The notes beneath the pieces were generated by a model that saw only the letters and a list, made by a program, of their open reading frames with translations, was not told the origin of the DNA and did no database searches. From the NCBI GenBank assembly GCA_963824395.1, contig CAWGPF010000004.1, positions 1 to 64,000 on the forward strand: a DNA stretch of 64,000 nucleotides. Direction: 5' to 3'. Of this stretch, positions 35,105 to 48,327 are shown one piece after another (position 1 is the stretch's first letter; each line of letters opens with the position of its first letter). The translations under genes and the position numbers were made by a program. The stretch comes from 13-2-20CM-66-19 sp963824395 (GTDB lineage: Bacteria > Pseudomonadota > Gammaproteobacteria > Steroidobacterales > Steroidobacteraceae).

Positions 35105-35836
35105 ATGGTACAGGCGCTGACCGCGACGCGCGCCCGGGCGCTGGCCGAGCTTGCCGGGCAGGGCTTCACGCGCCTGTCGGCCGCCGAGGCGCAGCTCGCC
35201 CTCGGGGTTGACGTGGCAGCACTGCAGGGGCTCGCCCCGCACTGGGAAGCGCTGCCGCGCGATGCCCACCTGCGTGACGGCGGCCATTACCGGGCCCGGC
35301 GCCATGGCTGCTTCGTGCAGGACGCAGGGGCGGCGCCGGCGCGCGTGGCGCACCGCGCCCACTGGCAGCCCACCGCCTACAACGCGCTGCACGGCGGGCT
35401 TACGCGCTGGTTCGAGCCGATCGAGCCCGCGGTGGCCGAGACTGCCGCGTGGCTGCAGCTCCTCGGCGCACTCGGGGCGCTGTTCGCCAGCGTGCGGCCC
35501 GTGCCGCGCTGGTACATCGAGGCGCACCAGTTTCGCATCGACACCGTGCACGGGCTCGGGCGGCCCACCCCCGAAGGCGCGCACCGCGACGGTGTCGATT
35601 TTGTCGCCGTGATCCTCGTCGGCCGCCGGCAGGTCATCGGCGGGGAGACGCGCGTGTTCGAGGCGCACGGCCCGCACGGGGTGCGCTTCACGCTCGAGGA
35701 ACCCTGGTCAATGCTGCTCATGGACGATGCGCGCGTGATTCACGAGACAACCCCGCTGCAGGCGCAGGGGCCGGACGGTGCGCGCGACACCCTGGTGCTC
35801 ACCTACCGCGCCGCGGGCTTCCAGGCCCCGGAGTGA
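35105..35836 (+). CDS. 2-oxoglutarate/Fe(II)-dependent dioxygenase family protein
   Basis: 243 residues. The fold is the 2OG-Fe oxygenase jelly roll of the PF10014 type: HFRIDT-like segment before GAHRDGVDFVAVI (iron ligands His and Asp), GETRVFEAHGPHG, a late RVIHETTPL with the second His, and DTLVLTYR with the Arg that holds 2-oxoglutarate. These enzymes hydroxylate small molecules such as amino acids. AGGAGAACC gives a clear ribosome binding site before ATG 35105. No neighbour indicates the substrate. Confidence 0.8.
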   Translation: MVQALTATRARALAELAGQGFTRLSAAEAQLALGVDVAALQGLAPHWEALPRDAHLRDGGHYRARRHGCFVQDAGAAPARVAHRAHWQPTAYNALHGGLTRWFEPIEPAVAETAAWLQLLGALGALFASVRPVPRWYIEAHQFRIDTVHGLGRPTPEGAHRDGVDFVAVILVGRRQVIGGETRVFEAHGPHGVRFTLEEPWSMLLMDDARVIHETTPLQAQGPDGARDTLVLTYRAAGFQAPE

Positions 35837-36240
35837 AACTTCCGAGCCTGCGCTGCCACCGACGGACGACGCGGCTGCCGCCGCCGCGCCGCGGGCCTGG
35901 CAGTGGGTATTTTCATGATTTTCATGATGCCGCCTGCGACTTGAGCCCGGGCGCGACCTCGCCGGGAGGAGCGGCGGTCTGCAGGGCCGCCGGGCCTTCG
36001 CCGCGCGCTCCCGGGGCGGGGCGTGGGGCACTTAGACAACTTCTCGCGAAAACCCGCCGCAAGTGGTCTAGTCTTTCGGGCGGGCCGATGGCGGGAACGT
36101 GCAAGCGTCGCGACGGGGCCGAGACTAAGATTTTGCCTCGCGGCGCCACATGCGTACGCTCGCACGTTCCGGTTGCGCAAGGAGCGAACGACAGTTCGCC
36201 TCAGGCTGACTTAAAACTATAAAAGCAGAGGAATTGGCAG
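35837..36240. promoter_or_regulatory. long csrA leader and promoter region
   Basis: 404 bases without a protein gene. It has direct repeats of TTTTCATGAT near 35913-35930, a large inverted repeat (36094-36107 with 36157-36170) and a small perfect hairpin GCGAAC/GTTCGC at 36184-36199. An AT-rich stretch TTAAAACTATAAAAG sits just before the ribosome binding site GAGGAAT. The region probably holds the csrA promoters and a structured leader. Confidence 0.5.
36094..36170. repeat. imperfect inverted repeat upstream of csrA
   Basis: GGAACGTGCAAGCG (36094-36107) pairs with CGCTCGCACGTTCC (36157-36170), 13 of 14 positions, across a 49-base spacer. It may fold in the csrA leader RNA or be a protein-binding palindrome. 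Confidence 0.5.
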
Positions 36241-36462
36241 ATGCTCATTCTCACGCGACGGGTCGGTGAGACCGTCATGATCGGTGATGATGTGACCATC
36301 ACGGTTCTGGGGGTCAAGGGAAATCAGGTTCGCGTTGGCATCAACGCGCCCAAGCACGTCGCCGTCCACCGGGAAGAGATCTACGAGCGCATCAAGCGCG
36401 AGCAGCAGCCCGAGGACGTGGCGGCGGACAAGCCGAAGACTGCATTGTACGTACCGGCATAA
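36241..36462 (+). CDS. csrA: carbon storage regulator CsrA
   Basis: 73 residues, normal length. The RNA-binding beta-strand 1 MLILTRRVGETV and the C-terminal strand with VAVHREEIYERI are both intact, including Arg6 and Arg44-region residues that contact GGA motifs. CsrA binds GGA in mRNA leaders to control carbon flux, motility and biofilm. GAGGAAT lies nine bases before ATG. It stands alone, followed by a bidirectional terminator. Confidence 0.95.
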   Translation: MLILTRRVGETVMIGDDVTITVLGVKGNQVRVGINAPKHVAVHREEIYERIKREQQPEDVAADKPKTALYVPA

Positions 36463-36531
36463 CGCGGCTGCGGCGCAGGTCGCCGCACGCTCGCGCCGCA
36501 GCGGCGGTTGCGCTGCGCCCGGGATAGCAGG

Positions 36532-36569
36532 AAAAAGGGCCGCGACCTTCTTAAAGTCGCGGCCCTTTT
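36532..36569. terminator. bidirectional Rho-independent terminator between csrA and the OmpA gene
   Basis: Perfect 10-base stem GGGCCGCGAC (36537-36546) with GTCGCGGCCC (36556-36565), nine-base loop. TTTT follows on the plus strand, AAAAA precedes it, so it serves both csrA and the convergent OmpA-family gene. Confidence 0.9.
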
Positions 36570-36590
36570 GTGCGCCCGCGGTGCTTGGGG

Positions 36591-37661
36591 CTACTCGGCG
36601 CCCTCCTGCGCCTTGCCCGCATCCTTGACCGGGATATCGCCCGGGTTTTCCAGCACGTGCATCACTACGCGGCGGTTCTGCAGGCGGCCTTCCTTGGTCG
36701 CGTTGCTCGCCACCGGCTGCGTCTCCCCGTAGCCTTTGGTGCTCAGCTGCGCGGCCGGCACGCCCTGGCTCTCCAGGTAATCGCGTACCGAGTCCGCCCG
36801 GCGCTGTGACAGGCCGAGGTTGTAAGCCGCCGATCCGGTGCTGTCGGTGTGGCCCTGGATCTCCACCTTCAGGCGATGGTGGTCCTTGAGGCCCTTCGCC
36901 ACTTCATCGAGCACCGGCTTGGATTGCGACGTGAGCGTCGAGGAGTTGGTTTCGAAGTTCACACCCAGCAGCACCACGTCCGCGATCGGGCAGCCCTCCT
37001 TGTCCACCATGACGCCGGCGGGCACGTTCGGGCACTTCACCTGTGGGGGCGGTGGCGGCGAAGGTGGCGGCGGCGGCGGGGGAGGCGGCGGTGCGGCGGC
37101 GGCCACCGGGGGCGCGATGCCCGGGCCGAAGGAGATCATGAATCCGAGCGTGTACAGCACGTCCATCGGGCCACCGGACTGCCCGAACTTGTCAGCCCGC
37201 AGCTTCACGTCCGGGCGCAGCGAGAAGCTGCGCGAGGCATCCGCGTTTTCCCACATCTTGATGAAGGCACCGACGCCGGCCTCTAGCATGAAGTTGTCGC
37301 GGCTGCGGTCGCCCGCCACCTGCGAATGCAGGTCGCCCGCGCCGACGTCGACGTAGGGCGCGAACACGCCGCTGCGGTTCCATACCCGCAGCGCATCGAG
37401 CGAAAGTCCCGAGAGGCGCGTGTGGCTCTGGTGATTGTCGGTGCCGAGGCGCGCGGTGTTGAGGTTGAGTTCGGTACTCCAGTCCTCGTTCAGGTGATAG
37501 CCGAAGGCGAGCCCGCCGAGTCCGCTGGTGTTGCCATCCCACTGGCTGTCGGGCGAGATGCCGCCGACGTAGGGGTCGATATAGAAGTGATGGACCTCAT
37601 CGCCTGCGGATGCGGTGAGCGGCAGGCATGCCAGCAGCAGCGCGTAATAGTGACCCTTCAT
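36591..37661 (-). CDS. OmpA-family outer-membrane/peptidoglycan-binding protein
   Basis: 356 residues from ATG 37661 (GGAGTTCTCAGG upstream). Signal peptide (LLLACLPLTASAG). An eight-stranded OmpA-like beta barrel up to about residue 200 (FYIDPYVGGI, GLAFGYHLNEDWSTELNLN). A striking poly-Pro linker (APPPPPPPPPPSPPPPPQ), then a Cys-pair segment (VKCPNVPAGVMVDKEGCPIAD) and the OmpA domain with the DTDSTG-type motif (QGHTDSTGSAAYNLGLSQRRAD). It links outer membrane to peptidoglycan. A related linker and Cys pair are seen in other gammaproteobacterial OmpA proteins. Confidence 0.9.
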   Translation of the reverse strand: MKGHYYALLLACLPLTASAGDEVHHFYIDPYVGGISPDSQWDGNTSGLGGLAFGYHLNEDWSTELNLNTARLGTDNHQSHTRLSGLSLDALRVWNRSGVFAPYVDVGAGDLHSQVAGDRSRDNFMLEAGVGAFIKMWENADASRSFSLRPDVKLRADKFGQSGGPMDVLYTLGFMISFGPGIAPPVAAAAPPPPPPPPPPSPPPPPQVKCPNVPAGVMVDKEGCPIADVVLLGVNFETNSSTLTSQSKPVLDEVAKGLKDHHRLKVEIQGHTDSTGSAAYNLGLSQRRADSVRDYLESQGVPAAQLSTKGYGETQPVASNATKEGRLQNRRVVMHVLENPGDIPVKDAGKAQEGAE

Positions 37662-37783
37662 CCTGAGAACTCCTTCCTTGTTGCAAGACAACAACACCGT
37701 GCGGTGCTGTTTGGATTCGGCGCGAATTATAGCTGCTGTGATCCCGGCGTGCCTGCGCGGCGCGGGTCAGAGCGTCAGTAGGT

Positions 37784-39322
37784 TCAGCGAAAACTGGGTA
37801 ACAAACTGTCAGCCAGTGACTGAACGTCGGCATGGCGCAACACGCGCGCCGCGGCCTCGATGTCGGGAGCCAGCAGCCGGTCCTCGCTCGCAAACGGCAC
37901 CGCGCGCCGCAATGCCCCATAGGCACGCTGCAGCGCTGGCGAGGTCTTGAGCGGGGCACGCAGGTCGATGCCCTGACACGCGGCGAGCAATTCGATCGCC
38001 ACCACGTTCAGCGCATTACCCGTCATAGCCAATACGCGGCGCGCGCCGTGAGTTGCCATGCTGACGTGATCCTCCTGGTTGGCAGAGGTCGGGATGCTGT
38101 CGACGCTCGCCGGGTGGCACAGCATGCGGTTCTCTGCGACCAGGGCGGCCGCGGTGACCTGCGCCATCATGAATCCTGAGTTGACGCCGCTGTCGGGGGC
38201 GAGGAAGGGCGGCAGGCCGCTCATCTTCGGATCCACCAGGAGCGCCACGCGCCGCTCGGTGATCGAGCCGATCTCGGCGCACGCGAGCGCGAGCACGTCG
38301 GCCGCGAAGGCGACCGGCTCGGCGTGGAAGTTGCCCCCCGAGAGCACTTCGCCGGACTCTGCGAACACCAGCGGATTGTCGGTGACGGCGTTCGCCTCGG
38401 TCGTGAGCGTGGCGGCCTGCTGCGTCATCAGGTCGAGGCACGCGCCCATCACCTGCGGCTGGCAGCGCAGCGAGTAGGGGTCCTGCACGCGCGCGCAGGT
38501 GCGGTGCGACTCGCGTATCCCGCTGCCCTCAAGGAGCGCGCGGTAGACCTGTGCGACGCGCGCCTGCCCGTCGTGCCCGCGCACGTGATGAATCCGCGGA
38601 TCAAAGGGCGCATCGCTCCCCTGCAGGGCATCGGTGGAGAGCATGCCGGTGACCACGGCCGCGGCGAATACGGCCTCGAGCTCAAAGAGCGCCGCCAGGG
38701 CGAGCGCCGTCGACACCTGGGTGCCGTTCAGGAGCGCAAGGCCCTCCTTGGGCCCGAGCGTGGGCGCGGTGAGCCCCGCGGCGGCGAGCGCCTCGGCCGC
38801 CGGCAGGATCTCGCCGTTGCGGCGGATCGAGCCCTGGCCGAGGAGCACGAGCGAGAGGTGCGCGAGCGGGGCGAGATCGCCCGAGGCCCCGACCGAGCCC
38901 TGGGCCGGCACGCACGGGTAGAGGTCCTTGTTGATGAGGGCCTCGAGGAAGCGCGCCAGCGCGATGCTGACCCCGGAGAAGCCCTGCGCCAGGCTTGCAA
39001 GCTTCAGCACGAGCGTCAGGCGCACGATCGAGTCATCCAGCAGCGGGCCGACGCCGGCGGCGTGGGAGAGGATGATGTTGCGCTGCAGGAGCGTGCGCTG
39101 CGCGGCCGGGATGCGGGTGTTGGCGAGCAGCCCAAAGCCGGTGTTGATGCCGTAGGCGGGTGCATCGGCGGCGGCAATGCGCAGCGTCGCCGCGTGCGAC
39201 TGCTCGAGCGCCGTCAGCGCGGCCGGGTCGAGCGCGACCGCCACGCCGCTCGTGTAGAGGCGGCGCAGGTCCGAGAGGTGCAGCGGCCGGGCGCCGAGCT
39301 TCAGGGAGGGGAATTCGGCCAT
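37784..39322 (-). CDS. hutH: histidine ammonia-lyase
   Basis: 512 residues, full length. Removes ammonia from histidine to give urocanate, step 1 of histidine use. The MIO-forming Ala146-Ser147-Gly148 lies in SVGASGDLAPLAH; the catalytic YGINTGFG loop is at residues 57-64. It is the last gene of hutC-hutU-hutI-hutH on the minus strand and overlaps hutI by 22 bases. Confidence 0.97.
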   Translation of the reverse strand: MAEFPSLKLGARPLHLSDLRRLYTSGVAVALDPAALTALEQSHAATLRIAAADAPAYGINTGFGLLANTRIPAAQRTLLQRNIILSHAAGVGPLLDDSIVRLTLVLKLASLAQGFSGVSIALARFLEALINKDLYPCVPAQGSVGASGDLAPLAHLSLVLLGQGSIRRNGEILPAAEALAAAGLTAPTLGPKEGLALLNGTQVSTALALAALFELEAVFAAAVVTGMLSTDALQGSDAPFDPRIHHVRGHDGQARVAQVYRALLEGSGIRESHRTCARVQDPYSLRCQPQVMGACLDLMTQQAATLTTEANAVTDNPLVFAESGEVLSGGNFHAEPVAFAADVLALACAEIGSITERRVALLVDPKMSGLPPFLAPDSGVNSGFMMAQVTAAALVAENRMLCHPASVDSIPTSANQEDHVSMATHGARRVLAMTGNALNVVAIELLAACQGIDLRAPLKTSPALQRAYGALRRAVPFASEDRLLAPDIEAAARVLRHADVQSLADSLLPSFR

Positions 39323-40530
39323 CTGAGGACCTCGCCCGCGCGCACCACGGTGCGGCGGGGGTTAAAGCCAATCCAGTACGACAGTTCCGCGAGCGAGCCC
39401 ACGTTCCAGACCACAAAATCGGCCGCGTAGCCGGCGCTGAGCGTGCCGCGCTCGTGGCCGAGCCCGAGCGCGCGCGCCGCCTCGCGCGTGACCCCGAGCA
39501 GCGCCTCCTCGGCGGTGAGCCCGAACAGGCGCGTCGCCATGCTCATCGCCAGGAGAATCGAGGTGCCGGGGGCGGAGCCGGGGTTGCAGTCGCTCGCGAC
39601 CGCCATCGCGGCCCCGGCCGCGCGCAGCTCGGCCACCGGCGGGCGGCGCTCCTCGGCGAGGCAGTAATAGGCCACCGGCAGGAGCACCGCGACCGTGCCG
39701 GCGCGCGCCAGCGCGCGCGCTTCGGGCGCGCCTGCGAACTCCAGGTGATCGCACGAGAGCGCCCCGAAGCTCGTGGCGAGCAGTGTGCCGCCGAGGTTGG
39801 CGAGCTGCTCGGCGTGCATCTTCACCGGGATCGCGAGCGCGCGCGCCGCGGCGAACAGGCGCGCCGCCTGGGCGGTGGAGAAGGCGATGCGCTCACAGAA
39901 GATGTCCACCGCATCGATGAGCCCTTCGGCGGCGAGCTGCGGCAGCCACTCGCGCGCGATCAGCTCGATGTAGTCATCCGCGCGAGCGCGGTACTCCGGG
40001 GGCAGCGTGTGGGCGGCCAGCAGCGTGGTGCGCACCGTGACCGGGAAGGCACGCCCCAGGGCGCGCGCCACGCGCAGCATCTTGGCCTCATCGGCGAGCG
40101 TGAGGCCGTAGCCGGACTTGACCTCGAGCGTGGTCACGCCCTCATTCAGCAGGGCCGCGAGGCGCGGCGCGCTCTGGTCGAAGAGCTCCTGCTCGCTCGC
40201 GGCGCGCACCGCACGCACGCTCGAGAGGATGCCGCCGCCGGCGCGGGCGATGTCCTCGTAGGAGCGCCCGCGCAGGCGCTCGGCGTATTCGTCCGCGCGG
40301 TTGCCCGCGAACACCAGGTGCGTATGGCAGTCGATGAGCCCCGGGGTGACCCAGGCGCCGTTCAGGTCGTGCCCCTGCGCCCCGGCCGCGGCCGGCGGCA
40401 GCGCCGCCTCCTCCCCGAGCCACTCGATGCGCGCCCCGCGGGTGAGGAGGGCGCCGTGCGCGATGCGGGTGTTGGCGGCATCGCAGGTGGCAAGCTGCGC
40501 GTTGCGCCACACTTTCAGGGTGCCCGGCAT
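39301..40530 (-). CDS. hutI: imidazolonepropionase
   Basis: 409 residues from ATG 40530 (usual length about 405). Amidohydrolase fold with metal ligands in CHTHLVFAGNR, HAEQL and SDCNPGSAP. Opens the imidazolone ring to formiminoglutamate, step 3. Overlaps hutH; 25 bases after hutU. Confidence 0.95.
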   Translation of the reverse strand: MPGTLKVWRNAQLATCDAANTRIAHGALLTRGARIEWLGEEAALPPAAAGAQGHDLNGAWVTPGLIDCHTHLVFAGNRADEYAERLRGRSYEDIARAGGGILSSVRAVRAASEQELFDQSAPRLAALLNEGVTTLEVKSGYGLTLADEAKMLRVARALGRAFPVTVRTTLLAAHTLPPEYRARADDYIELIAREWLPQLAAEGLIDAVDIFCERIAFSTAQAARLFAAARALAIPVKMHAEQLANLGGTLLATSFGALSCDHLEFAGAPEARALARAGTVAVLLPVAYYCLAEERRPPVAELRAAGAAMAVASDCNPGSAPGTSILLAMSMATRLFGLTAEEALLGVTREAARALGLGHERGTLSAGYAADFVVWNVGSLAELSYWIGFNPRRTVVRAGEVLRWPNSPP

Positions 40531-40555
40531 GGCTGGCTGTGGCGTCCGCGCAGCG

Positions 40556-42229
<1,674 letters not shown>

Positions 42230-42234
42230 GGCAG

Positions 42235-43008
42235 TCACCTCGGCTGACAGTTCGCGGCGAGTTCATAGCGCGAACCGGGATGATAGAGATCGGCAACGCT
42301 TGCGACGCGGCCCTGCGAGAAGGTGCGCCGCCGGATGAGCAGGCAGGCTTCAGTGGCGTCGAGCTTCAGCAGGCGCCGGATGCGCCGCTCGGGGCTCAGG
42401 GCGCGCACCGTGTGCTCGGCGCGCTGCAGCGGGGCGATGCGGATCAGGAACTCGTGCGGGGTCGTGCGCGTGAAGTCATTCTCGAGATACCCGGGGGCGA
42501 CGGCCGGGTTCACGTAGCGCTCCTCCACCTGCAGGGGCAGCGGCCCCTCGTAGTGGGTGAGGAGCGAATAGGCAAGCGGACTGCCGGCCTTCACCTCGAA
42601 GCGCTCGGCCTGCTCGGCGCTCGCGCTCACCGCTGAAAGCTCGATCACCTTCACCCGGTAGTCGTGGCCGCGGGCGCGGATCTCGTCGGCGATGTTGCGC
42701 ACCTCGAGGGGATGGGCATGGACGCGCCGCTCGGCGACGAAGGTGCCGACGCCGGCGACGCGCACCAGCACCCCGTCCTGGGTGAGTTCCCGCAGCGCGC
42801 GGTTGGCGGTCATACGCGAGACGGCCAGCTCGCGCACCAGCTCGTTCTCGGAGGGCACGCGCTCCCCGCAGCGCAGCGTGCCCCCGGCGATGCGCTCGAG
42901 CACGTAGTGCTTCACCTGCAGGTAGCGGGCGGCGGCCGGGGGGACGGACACTTTTTGAGGCTCCCTCTTGAAGGGCGAAAGCAGCGGCCGCATCCTGCCA
43001 TCGGGCAA
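42235..43008 (-). CDS. hutC: HutC-type GntR/UTRA transcription repressor
   Basis: 257 residues. N-terminal GntR winged helix (RVPSENELVRELAVSRMTANRALRELTQDG) and C-terminal UTRA ligand domain. It represses the hut operon and is released by urocanate. First gene of the operon; a matching palindrome lies just upstream, so it is autoregulated. Confidence 0.95.
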   Translation of the reverse strand: MPDGRMRPLLSPFKREPQKVSVPPAAARYLQVKHYVLERIAGGTLRCGERVPSENELVRELAVSRMTANRALRELTQDGVLVRVAGVGTFVAERRVHAHPLEVRNIADEIRARGHDYRVKVIELSAVSASAEQAERFEVKAGSPLAYSLLTHYEGPLPLQVEERYVNPAVAPGYLENDFTRTTPHEFLIRIAPLQRAEHTVRALSPERRIRRLLKLDATEACLLIRRRTFSQGRVASVADLYHPGSRYELAANCQPR

Positions 43009-43012
43009 GTTA

Positions 43013-43026
43013 CTTGTCTATACAGG
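43013..43026 (-). promoter_or_regulatory. probable HutC operator
   Basis: CTTGTCTATACAGG is an imperfect palindrome matching the YTGTATATACAR type bound by HutC. It sits five bases before the hutC start, where repression of the whole operon would occur. Confidence 0.6.
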
Positions 43027-43074
43027 TCTAGGGCGGACGGCCGCCGCATCCCCGGGACGGGGGTGCGCTGCGGG

Positions 43075-43103
43075 TTCCATCGCGGGGCGCGTTCCGGTAG
43101 AAT
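43075..43103 (+). promoter_or_regulatory. possible sigma-70 promoter for the rimP operon
   Basis: TAGAAT at 43098-43103 is a good -10 box; TTCCAT at 43075-43080, 17 bases before, is a weak -35. It is placed upstream of the attenuator-like leader. Confidence 0.35.
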
Positions 43104-43109
43104 GCGCGG

Positions 43110-43240
43110 CCCGCAAACGGCTCCCTGGCGTTGCGGGCAAATGGGTGGCTGGTGCCGGGTGACCGCGGAAGGCGGTGCACGGGACCCCCTTAAGTTCGAA
43201 GACCGTAAAGCCCCCCATGGGGCTTTTTGTTTTTTGGGTG
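43110..43240 (+). ncRNA. rimP leader (attenuator-like)
   Basis: A structured leader before rimP that ends in a terminator hairpin (AAAGCCCC at 43207-43214 pairs with GGGGCTTT at 43219-43226, then a long T tract to 43235). Gammaproteobacteria carry a rimP leader with such a terminator before rimP-nusA-infB, read as transcription attenuation. The start at 43110 is approximate. Confidence 0.6.
43207..43235 (+). terminator. leader terminator before rimP
   Basis: Eight-base stem with a four-base loop and a run of T broken by one G. Read-through would be needed for rimP-nusA-infB expression, so it is likely an attenuator. Confidence 0.75.
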
Positions 43241-43300
43241 GGCCATCGGGCCCATTTTTGTTTCCGGGCGGCACCTTTATATAGAGAGCGACGAGGGGAC

Positions 43301-43759
43301 GTGACGGTGACGGGTGCGGTACGCGAGCGGCTGATGGCCCTGGTCGAGCCCCTGCTCGAACGGCTCGGCTATGAGCTCGTCGATCTCGAGTACGCGGCCG
43401 GCCGCGGCGGCGCCGTGGTGCGCCTCTTCATCGACAGCCCGGCGGGCGTTGGCGTCGAGGACTGCACGCTCGTGAGCCGCCAGGTGTCGGCGCTGCTTGA
43501 TGAGGCGGACCCGATTGCGAGCGCCTACACGCTCGAGGTCTCCTCGCCGGGCTTTGACCGCGTGCTGCGCACCAGCGCGCACTTCGGGCGCTTCGTCGGC
43601 TCGCGGGTGTTCGTGGAGCTGAAGGAGCCGCGCGCCGGCAGGCGCCGCTACACCGGCACGCTCCTCGGGGTGGATCCGGAGGGCATCGCGCTCGAGGTCG
43701 ATGCGCAGCCCGTGGCGCTGAAGTTTGCGGAGATCGGTAAGGCGCGGCTGGCTTCCTAG
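43301..43759 (+). CDS. rimP: ribosome maturation factor RimP
   Basis: 152 residues, usual length. Helps 30S maturation. Typical EPLLERLGYELVDLEY opening and LEVSSPGFDRVLRT core. GAGGGG lies near GTG 43301; GTG 43307 is a second possible start with better spacing. First gene of the rimP-nusA-infB-rbfA-truB operon. Confidence 0.93.
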   Translation: MTVTGAVRERLMALVEPLLERLGYELVDLEYAAGRGGAVVRLFIDSPAGVGVEDCTLVSRQVSALLDEADPIASAYTLEVSSPGFDRVLRTSAHFGRFVGSRVFVELKEPRAGRRRYTGTLLGVDPEGIALEVDAQPVALKFAEIGKARLAS

Positions 43760-43828
43760 CGGGAGCCCGAAGCCGCCGTTGAGCCTAAAGCAGGTCCTAA
43801 GGCCCTGCGGGCGAGAGGAACGAGGATC

Positions 43829-45331
43829 GTGAATAAAGAAATCCTGATGGTGGTCGATGCCGTTTCCAACGAGAAGGGCGTCGACAAGGAAGTCATCTTC
43901 GAGGCGCTCGAGGCGGCGCTGGCTTCGGCTACCCGCAAGAAGCACGGCGAGGAGTGGGACGCGCGCGTCTCCATCGACCGCAAGAGCGGCGACTACGAGA
44001 CCTTCCGCCGCTGGAAGGTGTTCGCCGATGACTCCAAGGAGCTGGAAGTCCCGGAGCGCGAGCTGCGCCTCGAGGATGCGCTCGACATGAATCCGCAGGC
44101 GGAAGTCGGCGGCTTCGTCGAGGAGCCGGTCGAGTCGGTCGCCTTCGGGCGCATCGCCGCCCAGCAGGCAAAACAGGTCATCGTGCAGAAGGTGCGCGAG
44201 GCCGAGCGCGCCCAGGTGGTCGGCGCCTATCAGGAGCGCGTCGGCACGCTCGTCAGCGGCGTCGTCAAGCGCGTCGACCGCAACGGCATCTACATCGACC
44301 TTGGCTCCAATGCCGAGGGTTTCGTGCCGCGCACCGACATGATCCCGCGCGAGCAGGCGAAACCGCAGGACCGCATCAAGGCATTCCTGAAGGAAGTGCG
44401 CTCCGAGCCGCGCGGCCCGCAGCTGTTTCTCACCCGCACCGCGCCCGAGTTCCTGATCGAGCTGTTCAAGCTCGAGGTGCCCGAGGTTGGCCAGGGCCTG
44501 ATCAATATCCTCGGCGCCGCGCGCGACCCGGGGGTGCGCGCCAAGATCGCCGTCAAGAGCAACGACCCGCGCATCGATCCGGTCGGTGCCTGCGTCGGCA
44601 TGCGCGGCTCGCGCGTGCAGGCGGTCTCCAACGAGATCGCCGGTGAGCGCGTGGACATCATCCCGCACGTGGACAACCCGGCGCAGTTCGTGATCAACGC
44701 CATGTCGCCCGCGGAAGTGATGTCGATCGTGGTCGACGAGGACTCGCACAGCATGGATATCGCGGTCGCCGAGGACAAGCTGTCGCAGGCCATCGGCCGC
44801 GGTGGGCAGAACATCCGCCTGGCGAGCCAGCTGACGGGCTGGGACCTGAACGTCATGACCGAGTCGGATGCCGAGGCCAAGAGCGAGACTGAGGCCAAGG
44901 AGCTGGTGCAGAACTTCATGAAGCAGCTCGACGTCGATGAGGACGTCGCCACCATCCTCGCGCAGGAGGGCTTCTCGACGGTCGAGGAGATCGCCTACGT
45001 GCCGCAGGCGGAACTCGCCGCGATCGAGGAGTTCGACGAGAACATCGTCAAGGAGCTGCGCAATCGCGCGCGCGACGTACTCCTGACGCAGGCGATCGCG
45101 AGCGAGGAGACGCTCGATCAGTCGATGCCGGCGGACGACCTCTTGCTGCTCGAGGGCATGAGCCCGGATCTGGCGCTCACACTGGCGCGCCGCGGCGTGC
45201 GCACGCGCGAGGACCTGGCCGAGCAGTCGGTGGATGAACTGGCCGACATCGAGGGGCTCGCCACCGACAAGGCGGCGCAGCTCATCATGACGGCGCGCGC
45301 GCCGTGGTTCGAAGCCGGCAACGGGACCTAA
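43829..45331 (+). CDS. nusA: transcription elongation/termination factor NusA
   Basis: 500 residues from GTG 43829. N-terminal RNA-polymerase-binding domain, S1 domain (about 135-200), two KH domains (ACVGMRGSRVQAV and AIGRGGQNIRLASQ), and two C-terminal acidic repeats (ILAQEGFSTVEEIAYV, LARRGVRTREDLAEQ). Acts in pausing, termination and antitermination. 69 bases after rimP, 13 before infB. Confidence 0.97.
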   Translation: MNKEILMVVDAVSNEKGVDKEVIFEALEAALASATRKKHGEEWDARVSIDRKSGDYETFRRWKVFADDSKELEVPERELRLEDALDMNPQAEVGGFVEEPVESVAFGRIAAQQAKQVIVQKVREAERAQVVGAYQERVGTLVSGVVKRVDRNGIYIDLGSNAEGFVPRTDMIPREQAKPQDRIKAFLKEVRSEPRGPQLFLTRTAPEFLIELFKLEVPEVGQGLINILGAARDPGVRAKIAVKSNDPRIDPVGACVGMRGSRVQAVSNEIAGERVDIIPHVDNPAQFVINAMSPAEVMSIVVDEDSHSMDIAVAEDKLSQAIGRGGQNIRLASQLTGWDLNVMTESDAEAKSETEAKELVQNFMKQLDVDEDVATILAQEGFSTVEEIAYVPQAELAAIEEFDENIVKELRNRARDVLLTQAIASEETLDQSMPADDLLLLEGMSPDLALTLARRGVRTREDLAEQSVDELADIEGLATDKAAQLIMTARAPWFEAGNGT

Positions 45332-45344
45332 GGATCGTACAGCT

Positions 45345-47902
<2,558 letters not shown>

Positions 47903-47903
<1 letters not shown>

Positions 47904-48310
47904 TGACCCAGCCGCGCAACCTTCGCATCGAGTCGGAGATCCAGCGCGTGCTGTCCGCGCTCATCGCCCGTGAGGTGAAGGATCCGCGCGTCGGCAACGT
48001 CACCATCACGGGCGTGACCATGGCGAAGGACAAGAGCGCGGCGAAGATCTTCTTCACGCCCTTCGCCTCGAAGAACCCGCCCGAGCAGGTGCGCGTGGGA
48101 CTCACCCACGCGGCCGGCTACCTGCGCGGGGAGCTCGGCCGGCGCCTCGGCCTGCGCCATGCCCCGCGCCTGGAGTTCGTGTTCGATGACACCGTCGAGG
48201 GGGCCGAGCGCCTGACGCGCCTGATCAACGGCGCGGTGGCCGGCGACCGGGCGGGCGCGGGCGAATCGGGCACCGAGCCGGCCGCGGGCGAGGACCCCGC
48301 CGGCGGCTGA
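47903..48310 (+). CDS. rbfA: ribosome-binding factor A
   Basis: 135 residues from ATG 47903, overlapping the infB stop. RNLRIESEIQRVLSALIAREVKDPRVG is the standard start; KH-like fold follows, and a short Ala/Gly/Glu-rich tail (residues 113-135). Needed for late 30S maturation. Confidence 0.95.
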
Positions 48311-48327
48311 CGTCCCGCAAAGTTCCC

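Noticed and set aside
37040..37100. Short repeated GGC/GGT units that look like a repeat array
   Set aside because: They are the coding sequence of the proline-rich linker of the OmpA-family protein; there are no spacers as in CRISPR.
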